Positions 1 to 9,948 are shown, counted from the first letter of the stretch. The stretch: 31,924 nt of DNA from an uncultured Zetaproteobacteria bacterium (GCA_947311795.1 CAMZLX010000152.1:1-31924), one strand, 5' to 3'. Translations and numbers: made by a program. Notes: generated by a model from the sequence alone, not told the origin.

Positions 1-3000
1 AGGGTTTGCGCATCATTTTGGTCGATGCTGTGCTCAATGTTTAGTGTCTCACTTGTTTGATTCGCTGATGCCGAACCTTCAACTTTTTCCAAGGCAACTT
101 GCGCTTTGTTGCAACGGCTTTCAAATGCGCCAGATGCATCAAAGACATAAGCCATGCCGCCAGACATACCTGCGGCAAAGTTACGCCCTGTTTCACCCAA
201 AATCGCAATCGTACCACCTGTCATATATTCGCAGCCATGGTCGCCCACGCCTTCAACAACGGCGACAGCACCAGAGTTGCGCACGGCAAAACGTTCACCT
301 GCAATACCATTAAAATAGGCTTCGCCATCGACTGCGCCAAACAGAACTGTGTTGCCCACAATGCTGTTTTCTTCAGCTTTGATTGGCGTTTCTTCTGGTG
401 GGCGAATGCTGATGCGACCACCCGATAAACCTTTACCCACATAATCGTTACCAATGCCGACAAGGTTGATGAATACACCACGTGCCAACCATGCACCCAA
501 GGATTGCCCAGCAGTGCCTTTGGCATTGATGACAATGGTATCTTCTGGTAACCCTGCATGACCATATATCTTGGCAACTTTGCCCGAAAGCATGGTGCCA
601 AAGCTACGGTCAACATTGCAAATGTCGGTATCAATGACCACTGGTGTTTTGTTGTCCAAAGCAGGTTTAGCTTCTGCAATCAATTTGTTATCAATCAATA
701 CATCCAAGCCATGGTCTTGGGTTTGATTGTGTGATTTATTGTCTTCAGATTCCACTTGATGGAAAATTGGCGACAAATCAATGCCTTCAGATTTCCAATG
801 ACGCACAGCATCATCGGTGTCCAACATGTCCACACGTCCAACCATCTCATCAAAGGTTCTGAAGCCCAACTCAGCCATGATTTCACGGGTTTCTTCTGCC
901 ACATACATGAAGTAGTTGACCACATCTTCAGGTTTTCCTACGAATTTCTTGCGCAATTCCGCATCTTGTGTGGCAACACCGACTGGACAAGTGTTGAGGT
1001 GACATTTGCGCATCATTACACAACCTTCTGCAATCAAAGCAATCGTACCAAATGCTACTTCATCAGCACCCAAAAGGGCAGCAATCGCAACATCACGACC
1101 AGTACGCATTTGTCCATCCGCTTGTAAACGTGTGCGACTGCGTAAACGATTCAACAGTAAGGTTTGTTGGGTTTCAGCCAAACCAACTTCCCAAGCCGAA
1201 CCTGCATATTTAATGGACGTCAGTGGTGATGCACCAGTGCCTCCATCATGACCTGCAATCACCACATGGTCAGCATGTGCTTTGACCACACCCGCAGCAA
1301 CTGTGCCTACACCAATTTCAGATACCAATTTGACTGAAATATCAGCATCGGTATTGGTGTTTTTAAGGTCGAAGATTAATTGTGCCAAATCTTCAATCGA
1401 ATAAATATCATGATGCGGTGGTGGAGAAATCAAACCCACACCCGGTGTAGAGTGGCGCACTTTACCAATGCGCTCATCCACTTTATGCCCTGGCAGTTGC
1501 CCACCTTCACCCGGTTTTGCGCCTTGCGCCATTTTGATTTGGATTTGGTCGGCGTTTGCCAAATATTCAGCCGTGACACCAAAACGACCTGATGCCACTT
1601 GTTTAATGGCTGAGCGCATGGAATCGCCGTTAGCAAGTGGGGTGAATCGTGCAACTTCTTCACCACCTTCACCTGTGTTGGATTTACCACCCAAGCGGTT
1701 CATGGCAATCGCTAATGTGCTGTGTGCTTCGTGAGAAATTGAGCCAAACGACATGGCACCTGTAACAAAGCGTTTGACGATATTGGTTGCAGGTTCCACA
1801 TCATCAATGGAAATAGACTTGCCTTTGTTGAATTTAAACAAGCCACGCAGTGTAACCAAACGCCCCTTTTGATGGTTAATGGTGTCGGCGAACTCTTTGT
1901 ATAACTCATAATTGTTGGTGCGGACAGCATGTTGCAGTTTAGCAATGGTTTCAGGCGTAAGCGCATGTTGTTCGCCGCGCACACGCCATTCATATTCACC
2001 ACCAACGTCCAACATTTTCTTATGAATCATCGAGTTACCATAAGCAAGTTGATGACGCATCACCGCTTCTTTGGCAACTTCATCCAAACCTATGCCTTCG
2101 ATTTGGGTAGCAGTGCCTGTGAAATAATTTTCAACAAAGTCAGTTGAAAGACCGAAAGCTTCAAAGATTTGTGCGCCACAATACGATTGGTAAGTTGAAA
2201 TACCCATCTTGGACATCACTTTGTATAAACCTTTACCCACGGCTTTGATAAAGTTGGCAATGATAACATCATCACTTAAATCAGCAGGTAAATGACCGCC
2301 ATTGCGCATATCAATCAATGTTTCAAAGGCAAGGTATGGGTTCACTGCTTCTGCGCCAAAACCTGCAAGTGTTGCAAAATGTTGGGTTTCACGGGCTGAA
2401 CCTGTTTCAATGACTAGCCCAGTTTCCACGCGCAAACCTTTTTTGATGAGGTGCTGATGCACAGCAGATGTAGCCAGCAATGCAGGAATAGGGATGTGTT
2501 GCTCGTCCATATCGCGGTCGGATAGAATGATGATATTAAACTTATCCAACACAGCGCGTTCGGCTTGTTTGCATAGGTTTTCAACAGCAACACCCATACC
2601 CGCAGCACCTGAGTCAGCAGGGTAACACATGGATAAAGTCACGGTGCGGAATTTACCATCCGTGGATGCATGAATATGGCGAATTTTTTCCAAATCATAG
2701 TTGCTAAGGATGGGTTGATGAACTTCCAAGCGTAAGTCAGGTTTATCTTCACCAAGCCCCAATAGATTAGGGTTGGGACCAATAAATGAGGTTAAACTCA
2801 TTACCATTTCTTCACGAATCGGGTCAATCGGTGGATTGGTCACCTGGGCAAAGAGTTGGCGGAAATAATTGTATAATGGTTTAGCACGGTTAGACAACAC
2901 AGCATGTGGTGTGTCGTTACCCATAGAGCCCGTGGCTTCCATGCCTGTAAGCACCATAGGTTCCATCAAGAATTTCAGGTTTTCTTTGGTGTAACCAAAT

Positions 3001-4424
3001 GCTTGTTGTTTGTTTAACAATGTCGCGTGGTCAGGTTGAACAACCTCGACATCAGCATCCAAATCTTCAATTTGAATTTGTGTTTCAGCTAAGATTTTTT
3101 GGTAGTCATGCTCGTCTGCCAATTCATTTTTGATGGTTTCATCATCAATGATTTGACCTTTTTCCAAATCAATCAGGAACATTTTTCCAGGCTGTAAACG
3201 CCATTTTTTAATGATTTTTTCCTCAGGAATGTCCAAAACACCCATTTCAGATGCCATGACCACCAAATCATCATCAGTTACCAAGTAGCGCGCTGGGCGA
3301 AGTCCATTCCTATCCAGTGTGGCACCGATTTGAACACCATCTGTAAATGCAACAGCCGCTGGGCCATCCCAAGGCTCCATGAGTGCTGCATAATGCTCAT
3401 AAAATGCTTTGCGTTTTTTGTCCATTAAATCATTGCCAGCCCATGCTTCTGGAATCAAAAGCATAGCTGCGTGGGTGAGTGAATAACCACCCATGACCAA
3501 TAATTCAAGCGCATTATCAAAACATGCGGTGTCGGATTGGTTTTCAGGAATCAATGGCCATACTTTATCAAGGTCAGCACCCAAAAACTGAGATTTCATG
3601 GATTGACGACGGGCGTTCATCCAGTTGATATTGCCACGAACCGTGTTGATCTCGCCATTGTGCGCCACCATACGGAAGGGGTGAGCAAGCTCCCAAGATG
3701 GGAAAGTATTGGTGGAGAAGCGTTGGTGCACCAATGCCAAGGCTGATTTCATACGTGCATCAGATAAGTCGGTAAAATATGCACCCACTTGATGCGATAA
3801 GAACATGCCTTTATATACGATGGTGCGCGTGGATAATGAATTGACATAAAACTTGGCTTTATCATCAAAAGCTTTGTCCGCAATCGCATTTTCAAAGATT
3901 TTACGAATTACAAACAGCTTGCGCTCAAAGGCTTGTTGGTCAGCGCAGTTGGAGCCTTTGCCGACAAAGATTTGGCGTGAGACTGGCTCACATGCCAATA
4001 CACTTTCAGGTAAATCAGCATGAATGGGGTCAACAGGCACATCACGCCAGCCCAGTACAGTTTGTCCCTCAGCAATAATGCTATCTATAATCATTTTCTC
4101 ACATGCTGCGCGATGCGTATCATCTTGAGGCAAGAAAATCATGCCTACTCCATACTCACCAGCGGCAGGTAGAGTAATATCTGAATCAGGTGCGACGGCT
4201 TGGAAAAAGTCGTCTGGAATTTGAATCAAGATACCAGCGCCATCACCTTCACGCGGGTCAGCACCTGCTGCACCCCTGTGGGTAAGGCGAAGTAAAATCT
4301 CTAAGCCCTTCTCGACAATATCATGACTTTTTTGGTTTTTTATATGTGCAACAAAACCTACACCACACGCATCATGTTCTTGTTGTGGGTTATATAACCC
4401 TTGCTTTTTCGGCATTTGCGTCAT
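1..4424 (-). CDS. gltB: Glutamate synthase (GOGAT) large subunit, partial at 3' end
   Basis: Catalyses transfer of the glutamine amide to 2-oxoglutarate, giving two glutamates, together with the small subunit GltD. The frame stays open from the ATG at 4424 to the left edge (about 1474 codons; family about 1480-1550), so only a short C-terminal piece is missing. The start follows GGAG seven bases upstream. A short propeptide precedes Cys20 (ACGVGF), the expected N-terminal nucleophile of the class II glutamine amidotransferase domain (about 20-420); HRGAAGADPREGDGAG follows at 49-64. The FMN-binding synthase domain lies at about 850-1220 and carries the [3Fe-4S] cysteines C1135, C1141 and C1146 in CVMMRKCHLNTCPVG. 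The C-terminal GXGXG beta-helix is visible as MTGGTIAILGETGRNFAAGM from residue 1401. It is transcribed divergently from the MarR gene; gltD would be expected beyond the left edge. Confidence 0.97.
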   Translation of the reverse strand, partial: MTQMPKKQGLYNPQQEHDACGVGFVAHIKNQKSHDIVEKGLEILLRLTHRGAAGADPREGDGAGILIQIPDDFFQAVAPDSDITLPAAGEYGVGMIFLPQDDTHRAACEKMIIDSIIAEGQTVLGWRDVPVDPIHADLPESVLACEPVSRQIFVGKGSNCADQQAFERKLFVIRKIFENAIADKAFDDKAKFYVNSLSTRTIVYKGMFLSHQVGAYFTDLSDARMKSALALVHQRFSTNTFPSWELAHPFRMVAHNGEINTVRGNINWMNARRQSMKSQFLGADLDKVWPLIPENQSDTACFDNALELLVMGGYSLTHAAMLLIPEAWAGNDLMDKKRKAFYEHYAALMEPWDGPAAVAFTDGVQIGATLDRNGLRPARYLVTDDDLVVMASEMGVLDIPEEKIIKKWRLQPGKMFLIDLEKGQIIDDETIKNELADEHDYQKILAETQIQIEDLDADVEVVQPDHATLLNKQQAFGYTKENLKFLMEPMVLTGMEATGSMGNDTPHAVLSNRAKPLYNYFRQLFAQVTNPPIDPIREEMVMSLTSFIGPNPNLLGLGEDKPDLRLEVHQPILSNYDLEKIRHIHASTDGKFRTVTLSMCYPADSGAAGMGVAVENLCKQAERAVLDKFNIIILSDRDMDEQHIPIPALLATSAVHQHLIKKGLRVETGLVIETGSARETQHFATLAGFGAEAVNPYLAFETLIDMRNGGHLPADLSDDVIIANFIKAVGKGLYKVMSKMGISTYQSYCGAQIFEAFGLSTDFVENYFTGTATQIEGIGLDEVAKEAVMRHQLAYGNSMIHKKMLDVGGEYEWRVRGEQHALTPETIAKLQHAVRTNNYELYKEFADTINHQKGRLVTLRGLFKFNKGKSISIDDVEPATNIVKRFVTGAMSFGSISHEAHSTLAIAMNRLGGKSNTGEGGEEVARFTPLANGDSMRSAIKQVASGRFGVTAEYLANADQIQIKMAQGAKPGEGGQLPGHKVDERIGKVRHSTPGVGLISPPPHHDIYSIEDLAQLIFDLKNTNTDADISVKLVSEIGVGTVAAGVVKAHADHVVIAGHDGGTGASPLTSIKYAGSAWEVGLAETQQTLLLNRLRSRTRLQADGQMRTGRDVAIAALLGADEVAFGTIALIAEGCVMMRKCHLNTCPVGVATQDAELRKKFVGKPEDVVNYFMYVAEETREIMAELGFRTFDEMVGRVDMLDTDDAVRHWKSEGIDLSPIFHQVESEDNKSHNQTQDHGLDVLIDNKLIAEAKPALDNKTPVVIDTDICNVDRSFGTMLSGKVAKIYGHAGLPEDTIVINAKGTAGQSLGAWLARGVFINLVGIGNDYVGKGLSGGRISIRPPEETPIKAEENSIVGNTVLFGAVDGEAYFNGIAGERFAVRNSGAVAVVEGVGDHGCEYMTGGTIAILGETGRNFAAGMSGGMAYVFDASGAFESRCNKAQVALEKVEGSASANQTSETLNIEHSIDQNDAQT

Positions 4425-4622
4425 TAGCAACTCCAATTCGAAAACTTATCACTCTTTTATATCTGATTTAAAAGGTTGCGCAGGATAACGAATTTGAATG
4501 CGTTTGTCATCGCTAGTTTGATGTTGATTTGATAAACTTATTTTTATTGCGGGATAAGTTGTCAAATAAAACAGTTGCAATATACATCTATATAGATTAC
4601 AGTTCGCCGTAAGGGAGCGATT
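4425..4622. promoter_or_regulatory. Divergent gltB / marR promoter region
   Basis: This 198-bp intergenic region holds back-to-back promoter elements. On the plus strand TTGTCA (4559-4564) is followed 16 bases later by TATACA (4581-4586), which would drive the MarR gene. On the minus strand TTGACA (4565-4560) overlaps the same bases and could serve gltB, although its -10 box is poor. The two -35 hexamers therefore overlap, so a factor bound here could affect both directions. The boxes were assigned by eye. Confidence 0.4.
4586..4597. promoter_or_regulatory. Perfect 12-bp palindrome, candidate MarR operator
   Basis: ATCTATATAGAT is a perfect inverted repeat that begins on the last base of the candidate -10 box and lies 25 bases upstream of the MarR start codon. 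MarR dimers commonly bind short palindromes over their own promoters, so autoregulation is a reasonable inference. The AT-rich composition means a chance palindrome cannot be excluded. Confidence 0.4.
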
Positions 4623-5084
4623 ATGGATGATTTGAACACATTTAAGTTAGAGCAAGTGCTTGGGTTTCACATCAATCGGGTGTCATATTTGATGACGGAG
4701 GAAATTGAGAAACGGTTTGCAGAAGCGGGTCTTGCAATTGTGGCACAAGACTTTGCAATTTTGATTCGATTATATAGTGGCGGGTCGATGAGCCAAGCCA
4801 AAATTGTTGAATTGATGATGCGAGATAAAACAACCGTGACGCGCCGCTTGGATGGGTTGGTTAAAAAAGGGCTGATAGAGCGCAAAGCCAATGAGCAAGA
4901 TAGACGTAGGTTTGATATTATGCTTACGACACTGGGTAAGGAGCTGCTTGATCAAGCATTCCCGATTGCAAGTGGAATGCAGAAAGAGTTGGGCGCAAAT
5001 ATTTCGCCAGAAGATAGGGATACAACCGTACGTGTTTTGCGGCAGCTGATGTTTGATTTGATGGCGCTAAGAGATGATAAATAA
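4623..5084 (+). CDS. MarR-family transcriptional regulator
   Basis: A 153-residue protein with the MarR winged-helix fold: an N-terminal dimerisation helix, then helix-turn-helix MSQAKIVELMMRDKTTVTRR (about 59-78), the recognition-helix region TTVTRRLDGLVKKGLIER, and a wing with the typical DRRRFDIMLTTLG. A C-terminal helix completes the dimer interface. Members usually repress an adjacent transport or stress operon and are released by small ligands or oxidation. The start ATG follows AAGGGAG. It heads a same-strand series of seven genes, so it most likely controls the envelope-transport genes behind it. The ligand cannot be read from the sequence. Confidence 0.93.
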   Translation: MDDLNTFKLEQVLGFHINRVSYLMTEEIEKRFAEAGLAIVAQDFAILIRLYSGGSMSQAKIVELMMRDKTTVTRRLDGLVKKGLIERKANEQDRRRFDIMLTTLGKELLDQAFPIASGMQKELGANISPEDRDTTVRVLRQLMFDLMALRDDK

Positions 5085-5112
5085 AAAGTAGGATTTAAAG
5101 GAGAGAACAACA

Positions 5113-5535
5113 ATGGATGTTCAACATAAAAAACGATGCGGAATTGTGCGCATGGTCATAGGCACGGTTGCGGTAGCATTTGGATTATTGACGATTAAAT
5201 CTGGTGGAGATGTGCTTTTTTGGAGTGAAGAGGCGCGAATTGCAGCAGGGGATTATGTGCCTGCGGTGTTGTGGTTTAATTTTATATCGGGCTTTGTTTA
5301 TGTGGCAGCAGGTATGGGATTTTGGTTGAAGAAAGCTTGGGCTGCTTGGCTCGCCATCATGGTAGCACTGTCCACAATCATGGTGTTTGCAACACTATTA
5401 CTCTCCATTCAACTTAGTGATATTGCCTATGAAACGCGCACGATTGGTGCCATGACTTTGCGTTCAGTGGTATGGCTTATTTTATCATTTTTAGCATACA
5501 AAAGTATTACCAAAGGAGTTTCAAATGAACATTAA
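5113..5535 (+). CDS. Small four-helix inner-membrane protein, unknown function
   Basis: 140 residues with four predicted membrane helices at about 10-29, 54-75, 78-101 and 113-132. A short charged stretch containing FWSEEARIAAGDY sits between helices 1 and 2. I see no catalytic motif and do not recognise a named family. The start follows AAAGGAGAG with good spacing. It lies 28 bases after the MarR gene and overlaps the next gene by 11 bases, implying translational coupling and a shared role. It could be an accessory subunit of the RND exporter or a sensor for the regulator; both are guesses from position only. Confidence 0.8.
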   Translation: MDVQHKKRCGIVRMVIGTVAVAFGLLTIKSGGDVLFWSEEARIAAGDYVPAVLWFNFISGFVYVAAGMGFWLKKAWAAWLAIMVALSTIMVFATLLLSIQLSDIAYETRTIGAMTLRSVVWLILSFLAYKSITKGVSNEH

Positions 5536-6331
5536 ACTTTTATGGATTGCAGTCGGTTTAACCACGCTTGTTTCAGCACCAGTGATAGCTGCGGAGCCAA
5601 CCACGGGTTTGGAAGTGATGAAACGTGTGGAAGCGCGTGATGATGGGCAAGATTTAAAACAAAAAATGAAGCAACGCTTGATTGATAAACGAGGTAATGT
5701 GCGCGAGCGCGAAATGATTTCGTTCAGCAAAGATTATGGACTGGATAGTAAATCAGTTTCCTATTTTCTATCACCTGCCAACGTGCGGGACACAGCTATG
5801 CTCACTTGGGATTATGCCGATGAAGCTAAAGATGATGACCAATGGTTGTATTTGCCTGCGCTGAAAAAAGTGCGTCGTATTTCTTCATCGGATCGTGGTG
5901 ATTATTTTATGGGTACGGATTTTACGTTTGAAGACATCAAACAAACACCCGAGCTACCCGATTATAATTGGACGCTTTTAGGCTCAGATAATATTGAAGG
6001 TTTTGATGTTTGGGTGGTGCAAGCTGTGCCTAAAACCAAGCAACTTATCAAAGACTTGGGTTATTCTAAAGTGGTTTACCATGTGCGCAAAGACATTGAT
6101 ATGTATATTAAAGTGGACTTTTGGGACAAAAAAGGTCGTGAACTCAAACACTTGGTATCCAATGGTATCAAACAAATTGATGGTATTTGGACAGCCACAG
6201 GTGGTGTGATGAGCAATGTGCAAACCAATCATAAAACCGAACTGGTATTTTCTGACCATGAATACAACACAGGCTTATCGGACAGGATGTTTACAGAACG
6301 TATGATTAAACGCGGCTACCGCGGCAAATAA
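5525..6331 (+). CDS. LolA-like outer membrane lipoprotein-sorting protein, periplasmic
   Basis: 268 residues with a Sec signal peptide (hydrophobic 5-21, cleavage near Ala22/Ala23). The mature part has the hallmarks of the LolA-like family often annotated as outer membrane lipoprotein-sorting protein: an early helix with GLEVMKRVEARDDGQD, then WLYLPALKKVRRISSSDR and GDYFMGTDFTFEDI, and alternating strands of a curved beta sheet that carries a hydrophobic ligand. Relatives are typically encoded beside RND/MMPL exporters, as here (11 bases to the exporter gene). The likely role is to accept a lipid or hydrophobic compound from the exporter and carry it across the periplasm. It is not the housekeeping LolA itself. 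A clear AAAGGAG precedes the ATG. Confidence 0.88.
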   Translation: MNIKLLWIAVGLTTLVSAPVIAAEPTTGLEVMKRVEARDDGQDLKQKMKQRLIDKRGNVREREMISFSKDYGLDSKSVSYFLSPANVRDTAMLTWDYADEAKDDDQWLYLPALKKVRRISSSDRGDYFMGTDFTFEDIKQTPELPDYNWTLLGSDNIEGFDVWVVQAVPKTKQLIKDLGYSKVVYHVRKDIDMYIKVDFWDKKGRELKHLVSNGIKQIDGIWTATGGVMSNVQTNHKTELVFSDHEYNTGLSDRMFTERMIKRGYRGK

Positions 6332-6342
6332 AGGAAAAAACA

Positions 6343-8646
6343 ATGCATAAATTATTTAGTTGGATACTGGAACACCCGAAAGCTGTGCTGGTGATGCTGT
6401 TGCTTATCACGGTGATGGCAGGCAATCAAATGCGCTCCATTCATATTGAAACCGATACGGATGCTATGTTACCCAAACACAGTGATGCTTATATCAATAA
6501 ACAAGTGCTGGATGAGAAATTTGGTAGCAGTGATTTGGTGATTATTGGTCTTATCAATAAAAAAGAAGGGGTATATAATCAACATACGCTTGCATTGGTG
6601 CAAGAATTGACCGACTGGTTGGGTGAGCAACCTCTGCTACGCACATTATCACTGAATGATTTGTTATCGCTTGCCACCATCAAAGATATTCGCGGCTCGG
6701 CTTCTGGGCTTGATGTGGAGCCGTTTATGGACGGTGTGCCTGAAACCCAGGAAGAAATCGACCACATTAAGCAGCGTATGCATGAGTTTGGTATTTATGA
6801 AGATGTGATTGTGTCCAAAGATGGCGTAGGCACGGTTTTGGCAGTGCGTCCGCAACCCAATGCACGCGAAACTTACGCTGATATTTATGATTTGGTGAAA
6901 AATAAAGTTGAAGAACTTGAAGCACGTGGTGGTAATGAGGAGTTCTTTATCTCGGGCCGCCCTGTGATTGAAGGTGTGTTTGGCGTGTATATGCCCCAAG
7001 AAATGACACGTATGCAACCCATCATCATCGCATTACTTATTTTGTTGTTGTATATCTCGTTTCGCTCACCCAGAGGTGTAGTGCTTCCCTTGCTTACCGT
7101 ATTGATTGCGGAAGTGTGGACAGTGGGAACCATGGCAGCATTGGGTTATAATATTTATACCATCACCACCATGTTACCCATTCTGATTATGGCGATTGGT
7201 ATTGCTGATGCGGTTCACTTTTTAAGCCGCGAGCGATTGCTGGCACATTTCTCGGAATATGCGCACCGCAAAGAACGTATTGTGGAAGTGATGCATGAAT
7301 TGTGGAAACCCATGGTGATGACCTCGGTGACCACAGGTGCAGGTTTCTTGTCCATGTTAACTTCTGATTTACCACCGATTCAAGAGTTTGGTATTTTTGC
7401 GACGGTGGGTATTGCTTATGCCTTGATTATCACGCTGACATTATTCCCTGCAGCATTAATGCTATTACCTGAAAAAGATGGGCATGCCGACAGAAAACCA
7501 CTGTTCACCGATTATGTGGATTGGTCAAGTAAGTTTATCATTCAATACCCTAAACAAATCATGGCATTTTTTGCCATACTGGTTGTTGTTTCGGTGTATG
7601 GCGCAAGCTTGATTAAGGTGGATGCATCCATGGTGGCGCAATTTAAGCCAGACGACCCGATTCGTCATGCAGATACTGTGCTCAATGAACATTTTGCAGG
7701 CACAACTAGCCTTGATATTATGATTGATACAGGCAAAGAAAATGGTTTGCTTGAGCCAGTATTTTTGCAAAAGATTGTAGATTTACAAACTGAAATCGAG
7801 AAAGACCCGCTGGTGGGTGATACTTCATCCATTGCTGAGTTCCTGATGATTATGAATAAGGCACTTAATGAAGATAACCCAGATTACTATCGTGTACCTG
7901 ATGCGTCCGACTTGGCAGCGCAATATTTGTTGCTTTATTCATTCTCTGGTGCGCCTGATGACTTTGAGAAGTTTATGACCAGTGACTACCGCGAAGCGCA
8001 TGTGGTGATTAATATGAAAAGTGACAGCACGGAAGCGGTTGCCGAGATATTGGAGCGATTACAAGATAAAACGGCAGCTTGGTTTCCAGAATCAGAAGGT
8101 TACACCGTCAAATGGGCGGGCACAGGTTACACCTTGGACAGCTTAGCTAAGATGATTATTGATGGGCAGGTGACATCATTGGCATTATCAATATTTGCTA
8201 TTTTCTTGCTTTGTCTGGTGATGTTTAAACGTATCTTGATTGCAGTGATTGCCATGATTCCAGTGACACTTGCCGTGACAGTCAACTACGGAACCATGGG
8301 TAATATTGGCATTCCATTGGATTTGGCAACAGCACTCACTGGTTCTATGGCATTGGGTATTGGTGTGGATTTCGCCATTCATTACCTGCATCGATACCAT
8401 GAAGAAAGTATTGCTAACCATAGTTACGAAGAAAGTGTGGTGAATACCAACCGAAGTGTAGGTCATGCGATTTTGTTTAACACGATTGTCGTTGTGGGTG
8501 GATTCCTTGTGTTGTTATCTGCTGCTTTGTATCCGCAAATGAAGCTGGGTGCGTTGATTGCAGCAACCATGATTATTTGTTACGCAGCAACGGTTTATTT
8601 GTTCCCTGTCTTGCTTGGTTTGGGCAAGGAGAAAATTAAAGTATGA
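6343..8646 (+). CDS. RND-superfamily (MMPL/SSD-type) exporter
   Basis: A 767-residue inner-membrane protein with the duplicated RND layout: TM1 at about 14-30, a periplasmic porter domain (about 45-220), TM2-6 (about 222-380), TM7 (about 406-424), a second periplasmic domain (about 430-600) and TM8-12 (about 605-755). The length fits the short exporters annotated as predicted RND-superfamily exporter (COG1033 type), not the about 1040-residue AcrB-type pumps. Acidic residues occur in the membrane parts, as in MAIGIADAVHF and LGIGVDFAIHY, where RND proteins place their proton relay. Family members move lipids, hopanoids or other hydrophobic molecules towards the periplasm using the proton gradient. 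The substrate is unknown. The stop codon overlaps the next start (ATGA). Confidence 0.92.
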   Translation: MHKLFSWILEHPKAVLVMLLLITVMAGNQMRSIHIETDTDAMLPKHSDAYINKQVLDEKFGSSDLVIIGLINKKEGVYNQHTLALVQELTDWLGEQPLLRTLSLNDLLSLATIKDIRGSASGLDVEPFMDGVPETQEEIDHIKQRMHEFGIYEDVIVSKDGVGTVLAVRPQPNARETYADIYDLVKNKVEELEARGGNEEFFISGRPVIEGVFGVYMPQEMTRMQPIIIALLILLLYISFRSPRGVVLPLLTVLIAEVWTVGTMAALGYNIYTITTMLPILIMAIGIADAVHFLSRERLLAHFSEYAHRKERIVEVMHELWKPMVMTSVTTGAGFLSMLTSDLPPIQEFGIFATVGIAYALIITLTLFPAALMLLPEKDGHADRKPLFTDYVDWSSKFIIQYPKQIMAFFAILVVVSVYGASLIKVDASMVAQFKPDDPIRHADTVLNEHFAGTTSLDIMIDTGKENGLLEPVFLQKIVDLQTEIEKDPLVGDTSSIAEFLMIMNKALNEDNPDYYRVPDASDLAAQYLLLYSFSGAPDDFEKFMTSDYREAHVVINMKSDSTEAVAEILERLQDKTAAWFPESEGYTVKWAGTGYTLDSLAKMIIDGQVTSLALSIFAIFLLCLVMFKRILIAVIAMIPVTLAVTVNYGTMGNIGIPLDLATALTGSMALGIGVDFAIHYLHRYHEESIANHSYEESVVNTNRSVGHAILFNTIVVVGGFLVLLSAALYPQMKLGALIAATMIICYAATVYLFPVLLGLGKEKIKV

Positions 8647-9935
8647 GGCAAAGTATGAAGCATGTGATGATGTTGGCAGTTGCAGGGGGGCTGTTGCTCA
8701 ATAGTGCAGCAGCCTCGGCTGTGGAGTTTACGTTGCACGGTGCTGTAAAAAATGAGACAGCATATTTTATCTCAGGTGAACAACGCTTGGATAAAGTGCA
8801 AAATCGAATCGACATTAAACCTGAAGCGATATTAACGGACAGGCTTGAGTTTAGAGGTCGTTTCTTAGGTTGGTATGATGCAGCCACAGATATTGAAGCT
8901 GCCAATACGACCGATTACACACCGACTATTCAAAACGAATACCGTACATATTCAGCGGTTAAAGAAGCTTATTTTTTATATGCGGCGGATGATTATGATT
9001 TAAGGGTAGGGCAACAACAAATCGTTTGGGGTAAAACGGATGGTTTGCGTTTATTGGACATTGTAAATCCTTTGGATATGCGTGAATTTTTGTTGGATGA
9101 TTTTTTGGATTCACGCATTGGTGTTGCTGCGGTTCGCTTAAACTATTACGCATATTTGGGTGATAATGAACATGAGTTTGAACTTGTGTTTATTCCTGAT
9201 GCCAAACCTGCTGAGTTTGCACCCCGAGGTTCGCGTTGGGCGTATCAAATGCCAGCACCACCGCCAGGATTTACGTTAAATGTAGCTCAAGGCAATAAAC
9301 CAAGCTTTGGCGCGAGTGATGCTGAATATGGCTTGGCATGGCGGGCTAATTTGGACGGGTGGGATGTATCACTCAACTGGTTTAATGGTTGGAAAGACAC
9401 ACCTGCCATCCAAAAAAACATCAGCCCTGGGCAGCTTACGTTAACACCCGTATACCAGCGCATGAACACGGTAGGCGGCTCAGCGTCGAATGCATTTGGG
9501 GCATGGGTTTTGCGTGCTGAAGTTGCTATCAATACCAATGAGATTATCACAACCAGTGTTGCGCCAACAGATGTTACCACTTGGAATGCAGCGTTGGGAT
9601 TGGATTATAATGCCAACAATTGGCGTATTAGCCCACAAGTGTTTGTGCGTCATATTCAAAACTGGGATAACACCATGCTTGAAAAAGAAAACTCTGGTTT
9701 TGTTACCTTGATGGTGTCCACAGATTATATGAATGATAAGTTAAAACCTGAAATGATTATTTTAATGAACTATTCAGATGGCAGCTCTATGTTGCGCCCC
9801 AAAGTTTCGTATGAATTTTCAGATAACACATTGGGTCGTTTGGGTTTGGATGTGTTTTCGGGTGATGCGACAGACTTCTTTGGACAATTTAATGATAATG
9901 ACAGGGTGTATGCAGAAGTTGAATACACATTCTAA
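8643..9935 (+). CDS. Outer-membrane beta-barrel protein, DUF1302-like
   Basis: 430 residues. A signal peptide ends at about Ala26 (SAAASA before VEF). The mature chain is made of alternating amphipathic strands with aromatic girdles and ends in Phe (AEVEYTF), the C-terminal signal recognised by the BAM machinery. The stretch RVGQQQIVWGKTDGLRLLDI followed by VNPLDMREF closely resembles the signature of DUF1302-type barrels. That family is frequently co-encoded with a LolA/DUF1329-type carrier and an RND exporter. It overlaps the exporter stop codon by four bases. The first ATG is preferred because AAGGAG lies 12 bases upstream of it and further from the ATG at 8655. Its role is probably the outer-membrane end of the transport route; channel activity is inferred. 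Confidence 0.87.
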   Translation: MRQSMKHVMMLAVAGGLLLNSAAASAVEFTLHGAVKNETAYFISGEQRLDKVQNRIDIKPEAILTDRLEFRGRFLGWYDAATDIEAANTTDYTPTIQNEYRTYSAVKEAYFLYAADDYDLRVGQQQIVWGKTDGLRLLDIVNPLDMREFLLDDFLDSRIGVAAVRLNYYAYLGDNEHEFELVFIPDAKPAEFAPRGSRWAYQMPAPPPGFTLNVAQGNKPSFGASDAEYGLAWRANLDGWDVSLNWFNGWKDTPAIQKNISPGQLTLTPVYQRMNTVGGSASNAFGAWVLRAEVAINTNEIITTSVAPTDVTTWNAALGLDYNANNWRISPQVFVRHIQNWDNTMLEKENSGFVTLMVSTDYMNDKLKPEMIILMNYSDGSSMLRPKVSYEFSDNTLGRLGLDVFSGDATDFFGQFNDNDRVYAEVEYTF

Positions 9936-9948
9936 AACAGGAGATAAT

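Noticed and set aside
1..4424. Only short apparent open frames on the minus strand, suggesting gltB is broken.
   Set aside because: The gltB frame is continuous from 4424 to the edge: in-frame checkpoints at 2630, 1016 and 224 all give the expected GltB sequence. It looks absent only because its stop codon is outside the window.
9778..9948. An in-frame 57-codon upstream extension of the cytochrome.
   Set aside because: It lies inside the barrel gene in another frame, would bury the signal peptide, and the ATG at 9949 has its own ribosome-binding site.
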